A DNA stretch of 5,388 nt from DATLEX01 sp035525015 (GTDB lineage Bacteria; Acidobacteriota; Thermoanaerobaculia; Gp7-AA8), in contig DATLFC010000308.1 of NCBI GenBank assembly GCA_035525015.1, positions 1-5,388 on the forward strand. The letters run 5' to 3'. Made by a program: the position numbers and the translations under genes. The notes under the pieces were generated by a model. It searched no databases and had not been told where the DNA came from. It saw only the letters and a list, made by a program, of their open reading frames with translations. The stretch's first letter is position 1. Every line of letters begins with the position of its first letter. Positions 1-5,087 of this stretch are shown here, one piece after another.

Positions 1-1
1 G

Positions 2-790
2 AAGAAGTACGTCCATCCCGACCAGGTGCGGATGCTCGTCGTCGGCAAGCAGGCCGACTTCGACAAGCCGCTCTCGACGTTCGGCACGGTGACGCCGGTC
101 GACATCACCATTCCGCAGCCGGGTGCATCGGCCGCACCGGCCGAAGGGAACGCCGCCGGGCAGGCACTCGCGTTCAAGGTCCGCGAGTTCGTCGGCGGCA
201 AGGCCAGGCTCGACGCGGTGACGTCGGTGCGCTATTCGACCTCGATGTCGCGACAGACGCCGCAGGGACCGATGGCGATCGACTCCGAGATCCTCTTCGT
301 CTTCCCGGGCCGGGTCCGCTCGGTCATGAAGATGCCGATGGGCGAGATGACGATGGTCCTCACGCCCGACGCGGCCTTCATGTCGATGGGCGGCATGGGG
401 ACCCGCGACATCCCGGCGTCGCAGCGCGACGCCATGGAGGCGGAGTCGAAGCTCGACGTCCTGACGGTGATGAAGTATCCCGAGCGCTACACGTTCGCCG
501 TCACGGGAACCGACCAAGTGGGAGACGTCCAGGCGCAGGTGCTCGAGGTATCGAGTGAGGGAGACTCCGTGAAGTGGCTCGTCGATCCCACCACCGGAAA
601 AGTCCTCCGCAAGGTCGCCAAGGGCGAACAGGTGACCGAGTACGGCGAGTGGAAGAGCTTCGAGGGCATCATGTTCCCCACCGAATCGCGCATCATCGTG
701 AACGGCGAGCAGGTCGGTACGTCGCAGGCCAAGGCGATCGAGGTGAACCCGGCCGTCGATGCCGCCGCCTTCGAACGCCCCGCCGCGTAA
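2..790 (+). CDS. M16-family zinc peptidase, C-terminal part, with LolA-like C-terminal domain (5' partial)
   Basis: The frame is open from the first complete codon of the window, so the gene begins upstream; 262 residues are visible. The first 36 or so (KKYVHPDQV, then MLVVG, then DFDKPLSTFG) match the end of insulinase-like M16 peptidases, which cleave peptides in the periplasm or cell envelope. The HxxEH zinc site would lie upstream and cannot be seen. After a Pro/Ala-rich linker (residues 38-55) comes a region of about 200 residues of beta-rich sequence. It has repeated Met-rich strands (about 107-133), a WLVDPTTGKVL strand-turn (about 192-202) and a FPTESRI strand, resembling the LolA/outer-membrane lipoprotein carrier fold. 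No active residues are expected in that part; it may bind lipid or peptide. The GTG at 26 is internal to the conserved M16 end and is not the true start. The gene is convergent with the small Cys-rich gene at 886-1098, with a palindrome directly after its stop. Confidence 0.82.
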   Translation, partial: KKYVHPDQVRMLVVGKQADFDKPLSTFGTVTPVDITIPQPGASAAPAEGNAAGQALAFKVREFVGGKARLDAVTSVRYSTSMSRQTPQGPMAIDSEILFVFPGRVRSVMKMPMGEMTMVLTPDAAFMSMGGMGTRDIPASQRDAMEAESKLDVLTVMKYPERYTFAVTGTDQVGDVQAQVLEVSSEGDSVKWLVDPTTGKVLRKVAKGEQVTEYGEWKSFEGIMFPTESRIIVNGEQVGTSQAKAIEVNPAVDAAAFERPAA

Positions 791-882
791 CGCCGTGTCA
801 TTCTGAGCCGCGTCAGACGGCGAAGGATCTCCTGCCTGCGCGGGAGATCCTTCGCGCTCTTCGGCGCTCAGGATGACAGGCG
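791..882. repeat. Imperfect palindromic intergenic repeat, possible bidirectional terminator
   Basis: The outer arms are 796-808 and 866-878 (TGTCATTCTGAGC against its complement, 12 of 13 pairs plus one G:T), extended by CGCC/GGCG at 791-794 and 879-882. The inner arms are 820-832 and 843-855, a perfect 13-bp match (GCGAAGGATCTCC), closed by a 10-nt loop. The segments between outer and inner arms pair poorly. The element starts at the base after the stop codon at 790 and ends 3 bases before the opposing stop at 886, so it fills the convergent gap. The TGTCATTCTGAG...CAGGATGACA form resembles dispersed palindromic repeats I recall from environmental bacterial genomes. There is no T-tract, so intrinsic termination is only a possibility. 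Confidence 0.8.
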
Positions 883-885
883 TCC

Positions 886-1098
886 CTACGGCTGCTGCAC
901 CCCCCGATGCGCCTGCAGTTCCTTCACCAGCCGCACGAGCGTGAGCGTGATCTCGTGCAGCGAGTGGATCACTCCCACCTCGTAGGCGCTCGGCGCGGCA
1001 CCCGCCGCGCAGGCGCAGTGGTTACACGGGCCTCCGCGGCCGGCGTCGTGATGATCCATGGAGTGCCCGCACGCGCAGGAGTCCTTTGCCAGTTGCAT
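886..1098 (-). CDS. Small Cys/His-rich putative zinc-binding protein
   Basis: This 70-residue protein has five Cys (8, 10, 25, 28, 30) and His 12, 16, 17 and 27 in its first 30 residues. The order is CACGH, then HH, then GGPCNHCAC. The pattern C-x-C-G-H ... H ... G-P-C-x-x-C-x-C occurs in small uncharacterised zinc-ribbon-like bacterial and phage proteins, so metal binding is likely and a biochemical role is unknown. Residues about 42-64 (VIHSLHEITLTLVRLVKEL) form a probable amphipathic helix that could mediate oligomerisation or membrane contact. The ATG at 1098 is supported by a strong AGGAGGT Shine-Dalgarno (1104-1110) five bases upstream. The gene lies 20 bp after the stop of the SGNH hydrolase on the same strand, so the two are probably cotranscribed. 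I do not recognise a named family. Confidence 0.78.
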   Translation of the reverse strand: MQLAKDSCACGHSMDHHDAGRGGPCNHCACAAGAAPSAYEVGVIHSLHEITLTLVRLVKELQAHRGVQQP

Positions 1099-1103
1099 GG
1101 ATG

Positions 1104-1110
1104 ACCTCCT
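1104..1110 (-). promoter_or_regulatory. Shine-Dalgarno for the Cys/His-rich small gene
   Basis: On the - strand the sequence reads AGGAGGT, a near-perfect anti-16S match, with five bases before the ATG at 1098. It fixes the start of a gene too short to call confidently by length, and shows that the gene can be translated independently of the hydrolase upstream. Confidence 0.8.
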
Positions 1111-1118
1111 CGAAAATG

Positions 1119-1880
1119 CTACAACGCATCGGCGATTCTTCTCGCAATCAGTTCGTACCCTTCGCCTCCCGGATGAAACCTGTCGAGGGACAGCCGGTCT
1201 CGGTGCGAAAAGAGGTCGGCCGTCTGCACCACGGTCAGGTTCGCGTCGCCGCTGAAGCGCTCGATCACCCGCGCGTTCCAGCGGCTGACCATCGGCGACA
1301 GTTCCGCGCCGAACGGCGTCTCGCGGAAGGGGTTGTAGAGCCCGATCAGAAAGATGCGCGCGCCGCCGTTCGCCTCGCGAACGCTTTCGACCGCGCGCTC
1401 GACCTCGTCGAGCACTTCATCCATGACCGCCTCGGGGTCGGGCGGCGCCTCTTCACGCCAGTTCGTGCCTCCCCACAGATCGTTGCCGCCGATCGAGACG
1501 ATCACCACGTTGGCCTCTCCGATCAGCCGCCGCACGTTCGCGCTCTCGAGCTGGCGCAGCAGCTGTTCCGTCCTGGCGCCGTTCACTGCGATGTTCACCG
1601 TCTCGGCGGCAGGGACGTTGCGCCGGCGCAACTCCTCATCGAGTCTTCCCCCGATGCCGAGGCCGGCCGGATCGCCGGTGCCGCGCGCGAGCGAATCGCC
1701 GAGGATGATCGCGGAAACCCTGCGCTCGGGAGCGGCAGCAGCTGTTTCTGCCGCCGGAGCCACGAAATCGACCGGTTCTCCCCGATCGCCCCGCAGGAAT
1801 GAGTAGAATCCGGCGCCGAATGCCAGGGCGGCGGTGAGGGCGGCGGCGAGGGGGAGGAACCAGTAGAGGGTTCGACGCAT
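1119..1880 (-). CDS. Membrane-anchored SGNH/GDSL-family hydrolase
   Basis: A 253-residue protein. Residues 5-27 form an uncleaved-looking hydrophobic segment after MRR, so the enzyme is probably anchored with its catalytic domain outside the cytoplasm. A low-complexity Ala/Pro/Glu linker (about 36-52) follows. All four SGNH blocks are visible: block I GDSLARG with nucleophile Ser63; block II Gly101 in VNGART; block III Asn133 in GGNDLWGG; block V Asp233 and His236 in LDRFHPGGEGY, giving a complete Ser-Asp-His triad. Family members hydrolyse ester or thioester bonds (lipases, lysophospholipase/thioesterase I-like enzymes, carbohydrate deacetylases); the substrate cannot be read here. The start ATG lacks a clear Shine-Dalgarno (upstream - strand reads CACCACCA). 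The Cys/His-rich gene follows after 20 bp. The 5' end abuts the divergent heptad-repeat region, which must contain its promoter. Confidence 0.93.
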   Translation of the reverse strand: MRRTLYWFLPLAAALTAALAFGAGFYSFLRGDRGEPVDFVAPAAETAAAAPERRVSAIILGDSLARGTGDPAGLGIGGRLDEELRRRNVPAAETVNIAVNGARTEQLLRQLESANVRRLIGEANVVIVSIGGNDLWGGTNWREEAPPDPEAVMDEVLDEVERAVESVREANGGARIFLIGLYNPFRETPFGAELSPMVSRWNARVIERFSGDANLTVVQTADLFSHRDRLSLDRFHPGGEGYELIARRIADAL

Positions 1881-1896
1881 TGGTGGTGACTATAGC

Positions 1897-1924
1897 GTTG
1901 GTCGTTGGTCGTTGGTCGTTGGTC
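1897..1924 (+). repeat. Tandem heptad array, 4 x GTTGGTC
   Basis: Four perfect, uninterrupted copies of GTTGGTC at 1897-1903, 1904-1910, 1911-1917 and 1918-1924. It is the left arm of an inverted pair with 1940-1981, separated by a 15-bp G-rich spacer (1925-1939). It lies 16 bp upstream of the SGNH hydrolase start. Confidence 0.95.
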
Positions 1925-2904
1925 GTGGGCGGGCGGGACGACCAACGTCCAACGTCCAACGACCAACGTCCAACGACAAACGCCATGCCCCCCCCGCCCT
2001 CGCCGCCCGCAACCTCACCAAGATCATCGGAGACCGCACCATCGTCGACTCCGTCTCGTTCGAGCTTCGCGAAGGCGAGGTGTTCGGATTCCTCGGGCCG
2101 AACGGCGCCGGGAAGACGACGACGATCCGGATGCTGGTCGGGCTCATCCGTCCGACGGAAGGAACGGTGGAGATCTGCGGCTACGACATCCGCCGCCAGT
2201 TCGAAGAGGCGATGCGCTGCATCGGCTGCATCGTCGAGAACCCCGATCTCTATCGCTTCATGACCGGGCGCGAGAACCTGCAGCACTTCGCGCGGATGCT
2301 CGGGGTGAGCCACGACGAGATCGAGCGGGTCGCGGAGCTGGTCAACCTCTCCCACCGCCTCGACCAGCGCGTCGGCACCTACTCCCTCGGCATGCGGCAG
2401 CGCCTCGGCATCGCCCAGGCCATGCTCGGCAGCCCCCGCCTGCTGATCCTCGACGAGCCGTCGAACGGCCTTGATCCGGCCGGCATCCGCGAAGTACGCG
2501 CGCTTCTCCGGCGCCTGGCCGCGGAGAAAAACCTGGCCGTCTTCGTCTCCAGCCATCTCCTCGGCGAAGTGGAGCTGATGTGCGACCGCGTCGCCATCAT
2601 CCACCGCGGCCGCATCCTCACCGACGGTACGGTGAGCGACTTGATCTCCGCCCGCCGCGCCATGGAATTCAAGGTGAGCGACCCCGCCCGCGCCCTCACC
2701 ATCCTGCAGACTGTTGGAGCGCCGGTGTCCTCCCCGGCGCTCCCCGCGGACCATACGCTTCTCGTGACCATCGAAGAATCCGAAGCCCCGCCCCTCATCG
2801 CCGCGCTGGTCCGCGAAGGCATCGACGTCTTCCACGCCCGCCCGCGCATGCAGACGCTCGAGGAGATGTTCATCGAGATCACGGGAGGAGAGAGCGTGGA
2901 TTAG
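1912..2904 (+). CDS. ABC transporter ATP-binding protein (ABC-2 exporter type); start uncertain
   Basis: A complete nucleotide-binding domain, numbered from the TTG at 1912: Walker A GPNGAGKT at 62-69; a Q-loop region where IVENPDLY (Glu109-Asn110) replaces the usual Gln, as in many BcrA/NatA-type ATPases; signature YSLGMRQR at 157-164; Walker B LLILDEP at 177-183 with catalytic Glu182; H-loop FVSSH with His215. A C-terminal region of about 80 residues (250-330) ending in LEEMFIEITGG is typical of this exporter class. It would energise the permease encoded at 3554-4525. Homology begins about AARNLTKIIG (from 1999). The only canonical in-frame starts lie inside the heptad repeats (such as TTG 1912, no Shine-Dalgarno). 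The attractive ATG at 1985 is one base out of frame, across an 8-C run (1988-1995). The N-terminal 26 or so residues given by the TTG are repeat-derived and probably not real. Confidence 0.93.
   Translation: MVVGRGRAGRPTSNVQRPTSNDKRHAPPALAARNLTKIIGDRTIVDSVSFELREGEVFGFLGPNGAGKTTTIRMLVGLIRPTEGTVEICGYDIRRQFEEAMRCIGCIVENPDLYRFMTGRENLQHFARMLGVSHDEIERVAELVNLSHRLDQRVGTYSLGMRQRLGIAQAMLGSPRLLILDEPSNGLDPAGIREVRALLRRLAAEKNLAVFVSSHLLGEVELMCDRVAIIHRGRILTDGTVSDLISARRAMEFKVSDPARALTILQTVGAPVSSPALPADHTLLVTIEESEAPPLIAALVREGIDVFHARPRMQTLEEMFIEITGGESVD
1940..1981 (-). repeat. Inverted degenerate heptad array, 6 units of GACCAAC type
   Basis: Six contiguous 7-bp units read on the + strand: GACCAAC, GTCCAAC, GTCCAAC, GACCAAC, GTCCAAC, GACAAAC. 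These are the reverse complement of GTTGGTC with A/T exchange at one fixed position and one further change in the last unit. With 1897-1924 it can form a long hairpin. It ends three bases before the ATG at 1985. Because seven is not a multiple of three, it gives TTN-DQRP-like peptide in any frame, which should not be read as protein. Confidence 0.93.
1985..1995 (+). other. Out-of-frame ATG followed by an 8-C homopolymer at the ATPase start
   Basis: An ATG (1985-1987) is followed directly by eight C (1988-1995) and then the coding sequence of the ATPase. With nine C the product would begin MPPPALAARNLTK and run straight into the conserved domain; with eight it leads into a wrong frame. This is either an indel in the data, a slippery tract, or coincidence with a different true start. 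Confidence 0.6.
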
Positions 2905-2930
2905 AAGGATGAAGGATGAAGGATGAAGGA
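2904..2930 (+). repeat. Left heptad array, 3 x GAAGGAT plus GAAGGA
   Basis: Units at 2904-2910, 2911-2917 and 2918-2924, then GAAGGA at 2925-2930. The first G is also the last base of the ATPase stop TAG (2902-2904). All 27 bases are a perfect inverted copy of part of the array at 3519-3550. It ends one base before the stop of the yaeQ-like gene (2932). Confidence 0.95.
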
Positions 2931-2931
2931 G

Positions 2932-3471
2932 CTAACCGGGCCGACTCTCGTGAATGTCGCCTTCGAACGAACGGGTGCCGATGGTCAGGTACAGACGCCG
3001 CTCGATCACCGACAATGACATCTTCACCCGCCGATCGAGCTTCGAGGCGACACTCTCGATGAAGCCACGATCGAACGAGTAGATCGGAATGTCGGCAGCT
3101 CGATGGATCTTTCGTTTGTCGAGTTGCCCGAGAACGCTCCTGAGGTCGCGATGCGTGTAGACGGCGACGCGATCGGCGAGCTTGCTGGCGCGGTGAAGGC
3201 GATCGGCATCCGGCATGCCCACCTCGATCCACGACATGATCCTGCCCGTCAGATCGCGAACGACGATCGCCGGCTCCTCGCCACTCGACAGACCGGCCGT
3301 GAACTCGATCCCCTCCGACCATTCCAGGCACCACGCCAGCACTCGCGTGGCCATGTACTCCGCGGTCTCGGACGGATGCATGGCCAGGCGCAGATCGGCG
3401 GTCTCATACAAGGCCCGATCGACGTCGGATAGTTCCAGATTGATGTTGTAGATGGTGGATGTCAAAGCCAT
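2932..3471 (-). CDS. yaeQ: YaeQ family protein
   Basis: A 179-residue protein, close to the usual family length of about 180. It starts MALTSTIYNINLEL and carries the family hallmarks: YET then LRLAMHPSET (32-36 HPSET), a long helix about 37-52, EFTAGLSSGEEP (56-67), DLTGRI (73-78), WIEVGMPD (81-88) and a RLHRASK helix ending at Lys97, then the VAVYTH strand. YaeQ proteins have a PD-(D/E)XK nuclease-like fold and their cellular role is unsettled; the Enterobacterial member was first described as a suppressor of RfaH loss. I chose ATG 3471 because it begins the conserved sequence. An upstream in-frame ATG at 3531, inside the heptad array, has a better Shine-Dalgarno and would add 20 unconserved residues. 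Codons end in A or T somewhat more often than in the flanking genes (judged by eye). The gene is antisense to, and lies between, the ABC ATPase and permease genes. Confidence 0.92.
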   Translation of the reverse strand: MALTSTIYNINLELSDVDRALYETADLRLAMHPSETAEYMATRVLAWCLEWSEGIEFTAGLSSGEEPAIVVRDLTGRIMSWIEVGMPDADRLHRASKLADRVAVYTHRDLRSVLGQLDKRKIHRAADIPIYSFDRGFIESVASKLDRRVKMSLSVIERRLYLTIGTRSFEGDIHESRPG

Positions 3472-3518
3472 CGGCCTACGCAGTGTAGAAGATTTGCCAA
3501 ACCCGGTAGACTGTCCCA

Positions 3519-3550
3519 CTTCATCCTTCATCCTTCATCCTTCATCCTTC
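3519..3550 (-). repeat. Right heptad array, 4 x GAAGGAT plus GAAG (on the - strand)
   Basis: On the + strand this reads CTTC followed by ATCCTTC at 3523-3529, 3530-3536, 3537-3543 and 3544-3550, all perfect. It ends three bases before the permease ATG (3554), giving that gene a pyrimidine-rich leader with no Shine-Dalgarno. On the - strand it offers repeated AAGGA-6 nt-ATG units pointing toward yaeQ. Confidence 0.95.
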
Positions 3551-3553
3551 CAA

Positions 3554-4525
3554 ATGCTCAACCTGATCGAAAACGAAACCGTGAAGCTGCTCCGCCGCCG
3601 GCGATTCCTGATCGTGGTGGGGATCCTCTTCGTGATCATGACGCTCGTCTCGTACTCGCAGTACCGGCAGCTCCGGCGGACGCAGGGAGAGAACTGGCGC
3701 GCGGAGCTGCAGGAGCGGATCGCGCGCTACGAAAACCGGCTGCGGCGCGGGAGGATCAACGAGTCGTGGGCTCGCTCGATGCGTGCCGAAGTGCGGCGGC
3801 TGCAGTTCCATCTGGACCGCGGCATCAATCCGGAGCTGCCGACCGCGCCGCTGGTGGTCCGGACGTTCGCGAACGCCGCCGGCTTCCTTCTTCTCCCGCT
3901 CCTCGTCGGCATCCTCGGGAGCGACATCGTTTCGGCGGAAAACGCCGAAGGGACCGACAAGCTGCTGCTGACGCGTCCCGTGCGGCGCTGGAAGATCCTC
4001 CTGTCGAAACTGATCACGCTCTGGATGTTCGCCACGATCACGCTGCTGACCGGGGCGGTGCTTTCGTACGTCCTGTCGGCGGGGTTCCTCCCGGCGCACG
4101 GATGGGATGCGCCGATGTTCAACGGCTTCTCCTTCGGGGGCGAGACGTTCCAGATCGAGAACGTCCGGCAGCTGCCGCTCTGGAAGGACACGCTGATCGC
4201 CTACGGCCTGGAGTGGTACGCGCTCGTCGCCGTCGCATCGATCGCCCTGCTGCTGTCGGTGATCTTCAAGTCGAGCGCCGCCTCGATCGGAACGATGCTG
4301 GCCTCGCTGATCGGCGGCACGATCCTGACGAGGATCAGCCCCGACTGGACGGCGGGCAAGTATCTCTTCATCAGCGCCCTGCCGCTGGCCGACTACTACA
4401 GCGGCCAGGTGCCGCCGTACGAAGGGATGACCATGCTCTTCTGCATCGCCCTGCTCGGGGTGTGGGCGCTGGCGGCCATCGCCCTCGCTTTCGTGATCTA
4501 CCTGCGCCGCGATGTCTTCGGTTAA
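3554..4525 (+). CDS. ABC-2 type transporter permease
   Basis: A 323-residue integral membrane protein with six likely transmembrane segments at about 18-36, 108-124, 152-178, 215-237, 243-259 and 293-315. The N-terminus MLNLIENETVKLLRRRRF is the short cytoplasmic helix typical of ABC-2 permeases. A long, highly charged and probably helical loop (about 41-98) separates segments 1 and 2 and should face the periplasm. The motif SAENAEGTDKLLLTRPVRRWKILLSK (128-152) is the conserved coupling region of NatB/ABC-2-like exporters. It pairs with the ATPase at 1912-2904; the substrate is unknown. I chose ATG 3554 because upstream codons are translated heptad repeat (HPSSF-like) and antisense yaeQ sequence. 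There is no ribosome-binding site before it. The next gene starts 16 bp after the stop. Confidence 0.92.
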   Translation: MLNLIENETVKLLRRRRFLIVVGILFVIMTLVSYSQYRQLRRTQGENWRAELQERIARYENRLRRGRINESWARSMRAEVRRLQFHLDRGINPELPTAPLVVRTFANAAGFLLLPLLVGILGSDIVSAENAEGTDKLLLTRPVRRWKILLSKLITLWMFATITLLTGAVLSYVLSAGFLPAHGWDAPMFNGFSFGGETFQIENVRQLPLWKDTLIAYGLEWYALVAVASIALLLSVIFKSSAASIGTMLASLIGGTILTRISPDWTAGKYLFISALPLADYYSGQVPPYEGMTMLFCIALLGVWALAAIALAFVIYLRRDVFG

Positions 4526-4530
4526 CCGTT

Positions 4531-4534
4531 AGGA
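4531..4534 (+). promoter_or_regulatory. Shine-Dalgarno that favours the start at 4542
   Basis: AGGA sits seven bases before the ATG at 4542 but only one base before the ATG at 4536. Spacing therefore favours 4542 as the start of the lipoprotein gene. Confidence 0.55.
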
Positions 4535-4541
4535 TATGCAG

Positions 4542-5087
4542 ATGCGTTACGCTGCTCTCCTCCCGCTCCTTCTCCTCTTCGCCTGCGGTGAAGACACCGA
4601 GCCGTTCCTCGAACGGACCGACACGCGCGAGCCGGTCAAACGGCTTTACGTGACGGGGGCGGAGTTGCCGGTCCATCAGAGCGCGGACGAAGCGGCGCCG
4701 GTGATCACCACCTACCAGCGAGGCGAGCGGGTGGCGATCCTGGTCGAGCAGGGCGAGTGGGTGGAGCTGCGCGTCGGCGATCGCAGCGGCTGGGCGCGAG
4801 CGGAGCACCTCGGCGCCGCCGAAAAGCGGGACGGCGACAACCCCACCGTCCGCTTCGAAAAGATGCCGCCCAGCGTCACGAGCCTGACGGCCAGGGGAGA
4901 GATCTACATCGAGGCGGACGTGAACACCGACGGCGACGTGATCAACACCCGGATCCTGGTGAACACGACCGGATCCGAGGCGCTGGCCCATCAGAATGAG
5001 ACAGCCCTCCGGCAGGCCAAGTTCTACCCGATCGTTCAGAGCGGCGAGAGGCGGGCGTTCAAGTACTACTACCGCGTCACGTATTAG
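4542..5087 (+). CDS. Lipoprotein with SH3b domain and TonB C-terminal-like domain
   Basis: A 181-residue protein starting MRYAALLPLLLLFAC: a signal peptide with a lipobox and lipidated Cys15, followed by Gly, so the mature protein is likely released to the outer membrane. Residues about 36-92 match a bacterial SH3 domain (YVTGAELPVHQSADEAAPVI, then GERVAILV, GEWVELRVGDRSGWARAEHL), a fold that often binds peptidoglycan or peptides. Residues about 118-181 resemble the TonB/TolA C-terminal domain (EADVNTDGDVINTRIL, then ALRQAKFYPIVQSGERRAFKYYYRVTY), although no TonB transmembrane helix is present. It follows the permease by 16 bp and is probably in the same operon, perhaps as an accessory envelope subunit of the exporter; that link is inference. 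An ATG at 4536 would add two residues but is badly spaced from the AGGA. Its stop overlaps the stop of the opposite-strand ORF. Confidence 0.87.
   Translation: MRYAALLPLLLLFACGEDTEPFLERTDTREPVKRLYVTGAELPVHQSADEAAPVITTYQRGERVAILVEQGEWVELRVGDRSGWARAEHLGAAEKRDGDNPTVRFEKMPPSVTSLTARGEIYIEADVNTDGDVINTRILVNTTGSEALAHQNETALRQAKFYPIVQSGERRAFKYYYRVTY

Larger units (their letters stand above)
2904..3550. other. Heptad-bounded cassette carrying a yaeQ-family gene, between ABC ATPase and permease genes
   Basis: A 647-bp block bounded by inverted GAAGGAT arrays holds a single gene on the strand opposite to both neighbours. Its left edge coincides with the ATPase stop codon and its right edge lies three bases before the permease ATG. 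An ATPase and permease of this type are normally adjacent, so the block looks inserted. It has no transposase, and no target-site duplication is obvious at the outer edges (ATTA on the left, CAAA on the right). Mobility is inference; a rearrangement mediated by the repeats is equally possible. Confidence 0.5.

Noticed and set aside
574..876. A 100-codon + strand frame overlapping the M16 gene end and palindrome
   Set aside because: It is Arg-rich, in another frame of a well-supported gene, and ends by translating the palindrome.
1888..1896. TATAGC as a -10 promoter element
   Set aside because: There is no matching -35 element at proper spacing, and a single hexamer match is too weak to call.
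1890..1981. Peptides such as RPTTNDQRPTTN or VVGRWSLVVG encoded by the heptads
   Set aside because: A 7-bp period gives a 7-residue repeat in every frame; these are translations of DNA repeats and not protein domains.
1880..2263. A + strand frame using the ATG at 1985 (MPPPPSPPATSP)
   Set aside because: The product is low-complexity Pro/Ser/Arg and reads the ATPase coding sequence in the wrong frame. It is informative only for the frame-slip question at the C run.
1636..2835. A 399-codon open frame on the - strand across the ATPase and hydrolase region
   Set aside because: It is antisense to a complete ABC ATPase, passes through the heptad arrays and overlaps the GDSL gene. It has no domain content.
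1897..3550. CRISPR array
   Set aside because: The repeats are contiguous 7-bp units with no unique spacers, and no cas genes are present.
2904..3550. Insertion sequence with transposase
   Set aside because: The enclosed gene is a YaeQ-family protein, not a transposase, and no target duplication is visible at the edges. Any mobility would have to be non-autonomous.
3452..3553. Extended permease N-terminus starting at 3452
   Set aside because: The 34 added residues come from the antisense of the yaeQ start and from heptad repeat; the normal ABC-2 N-terminus starts at 3554.
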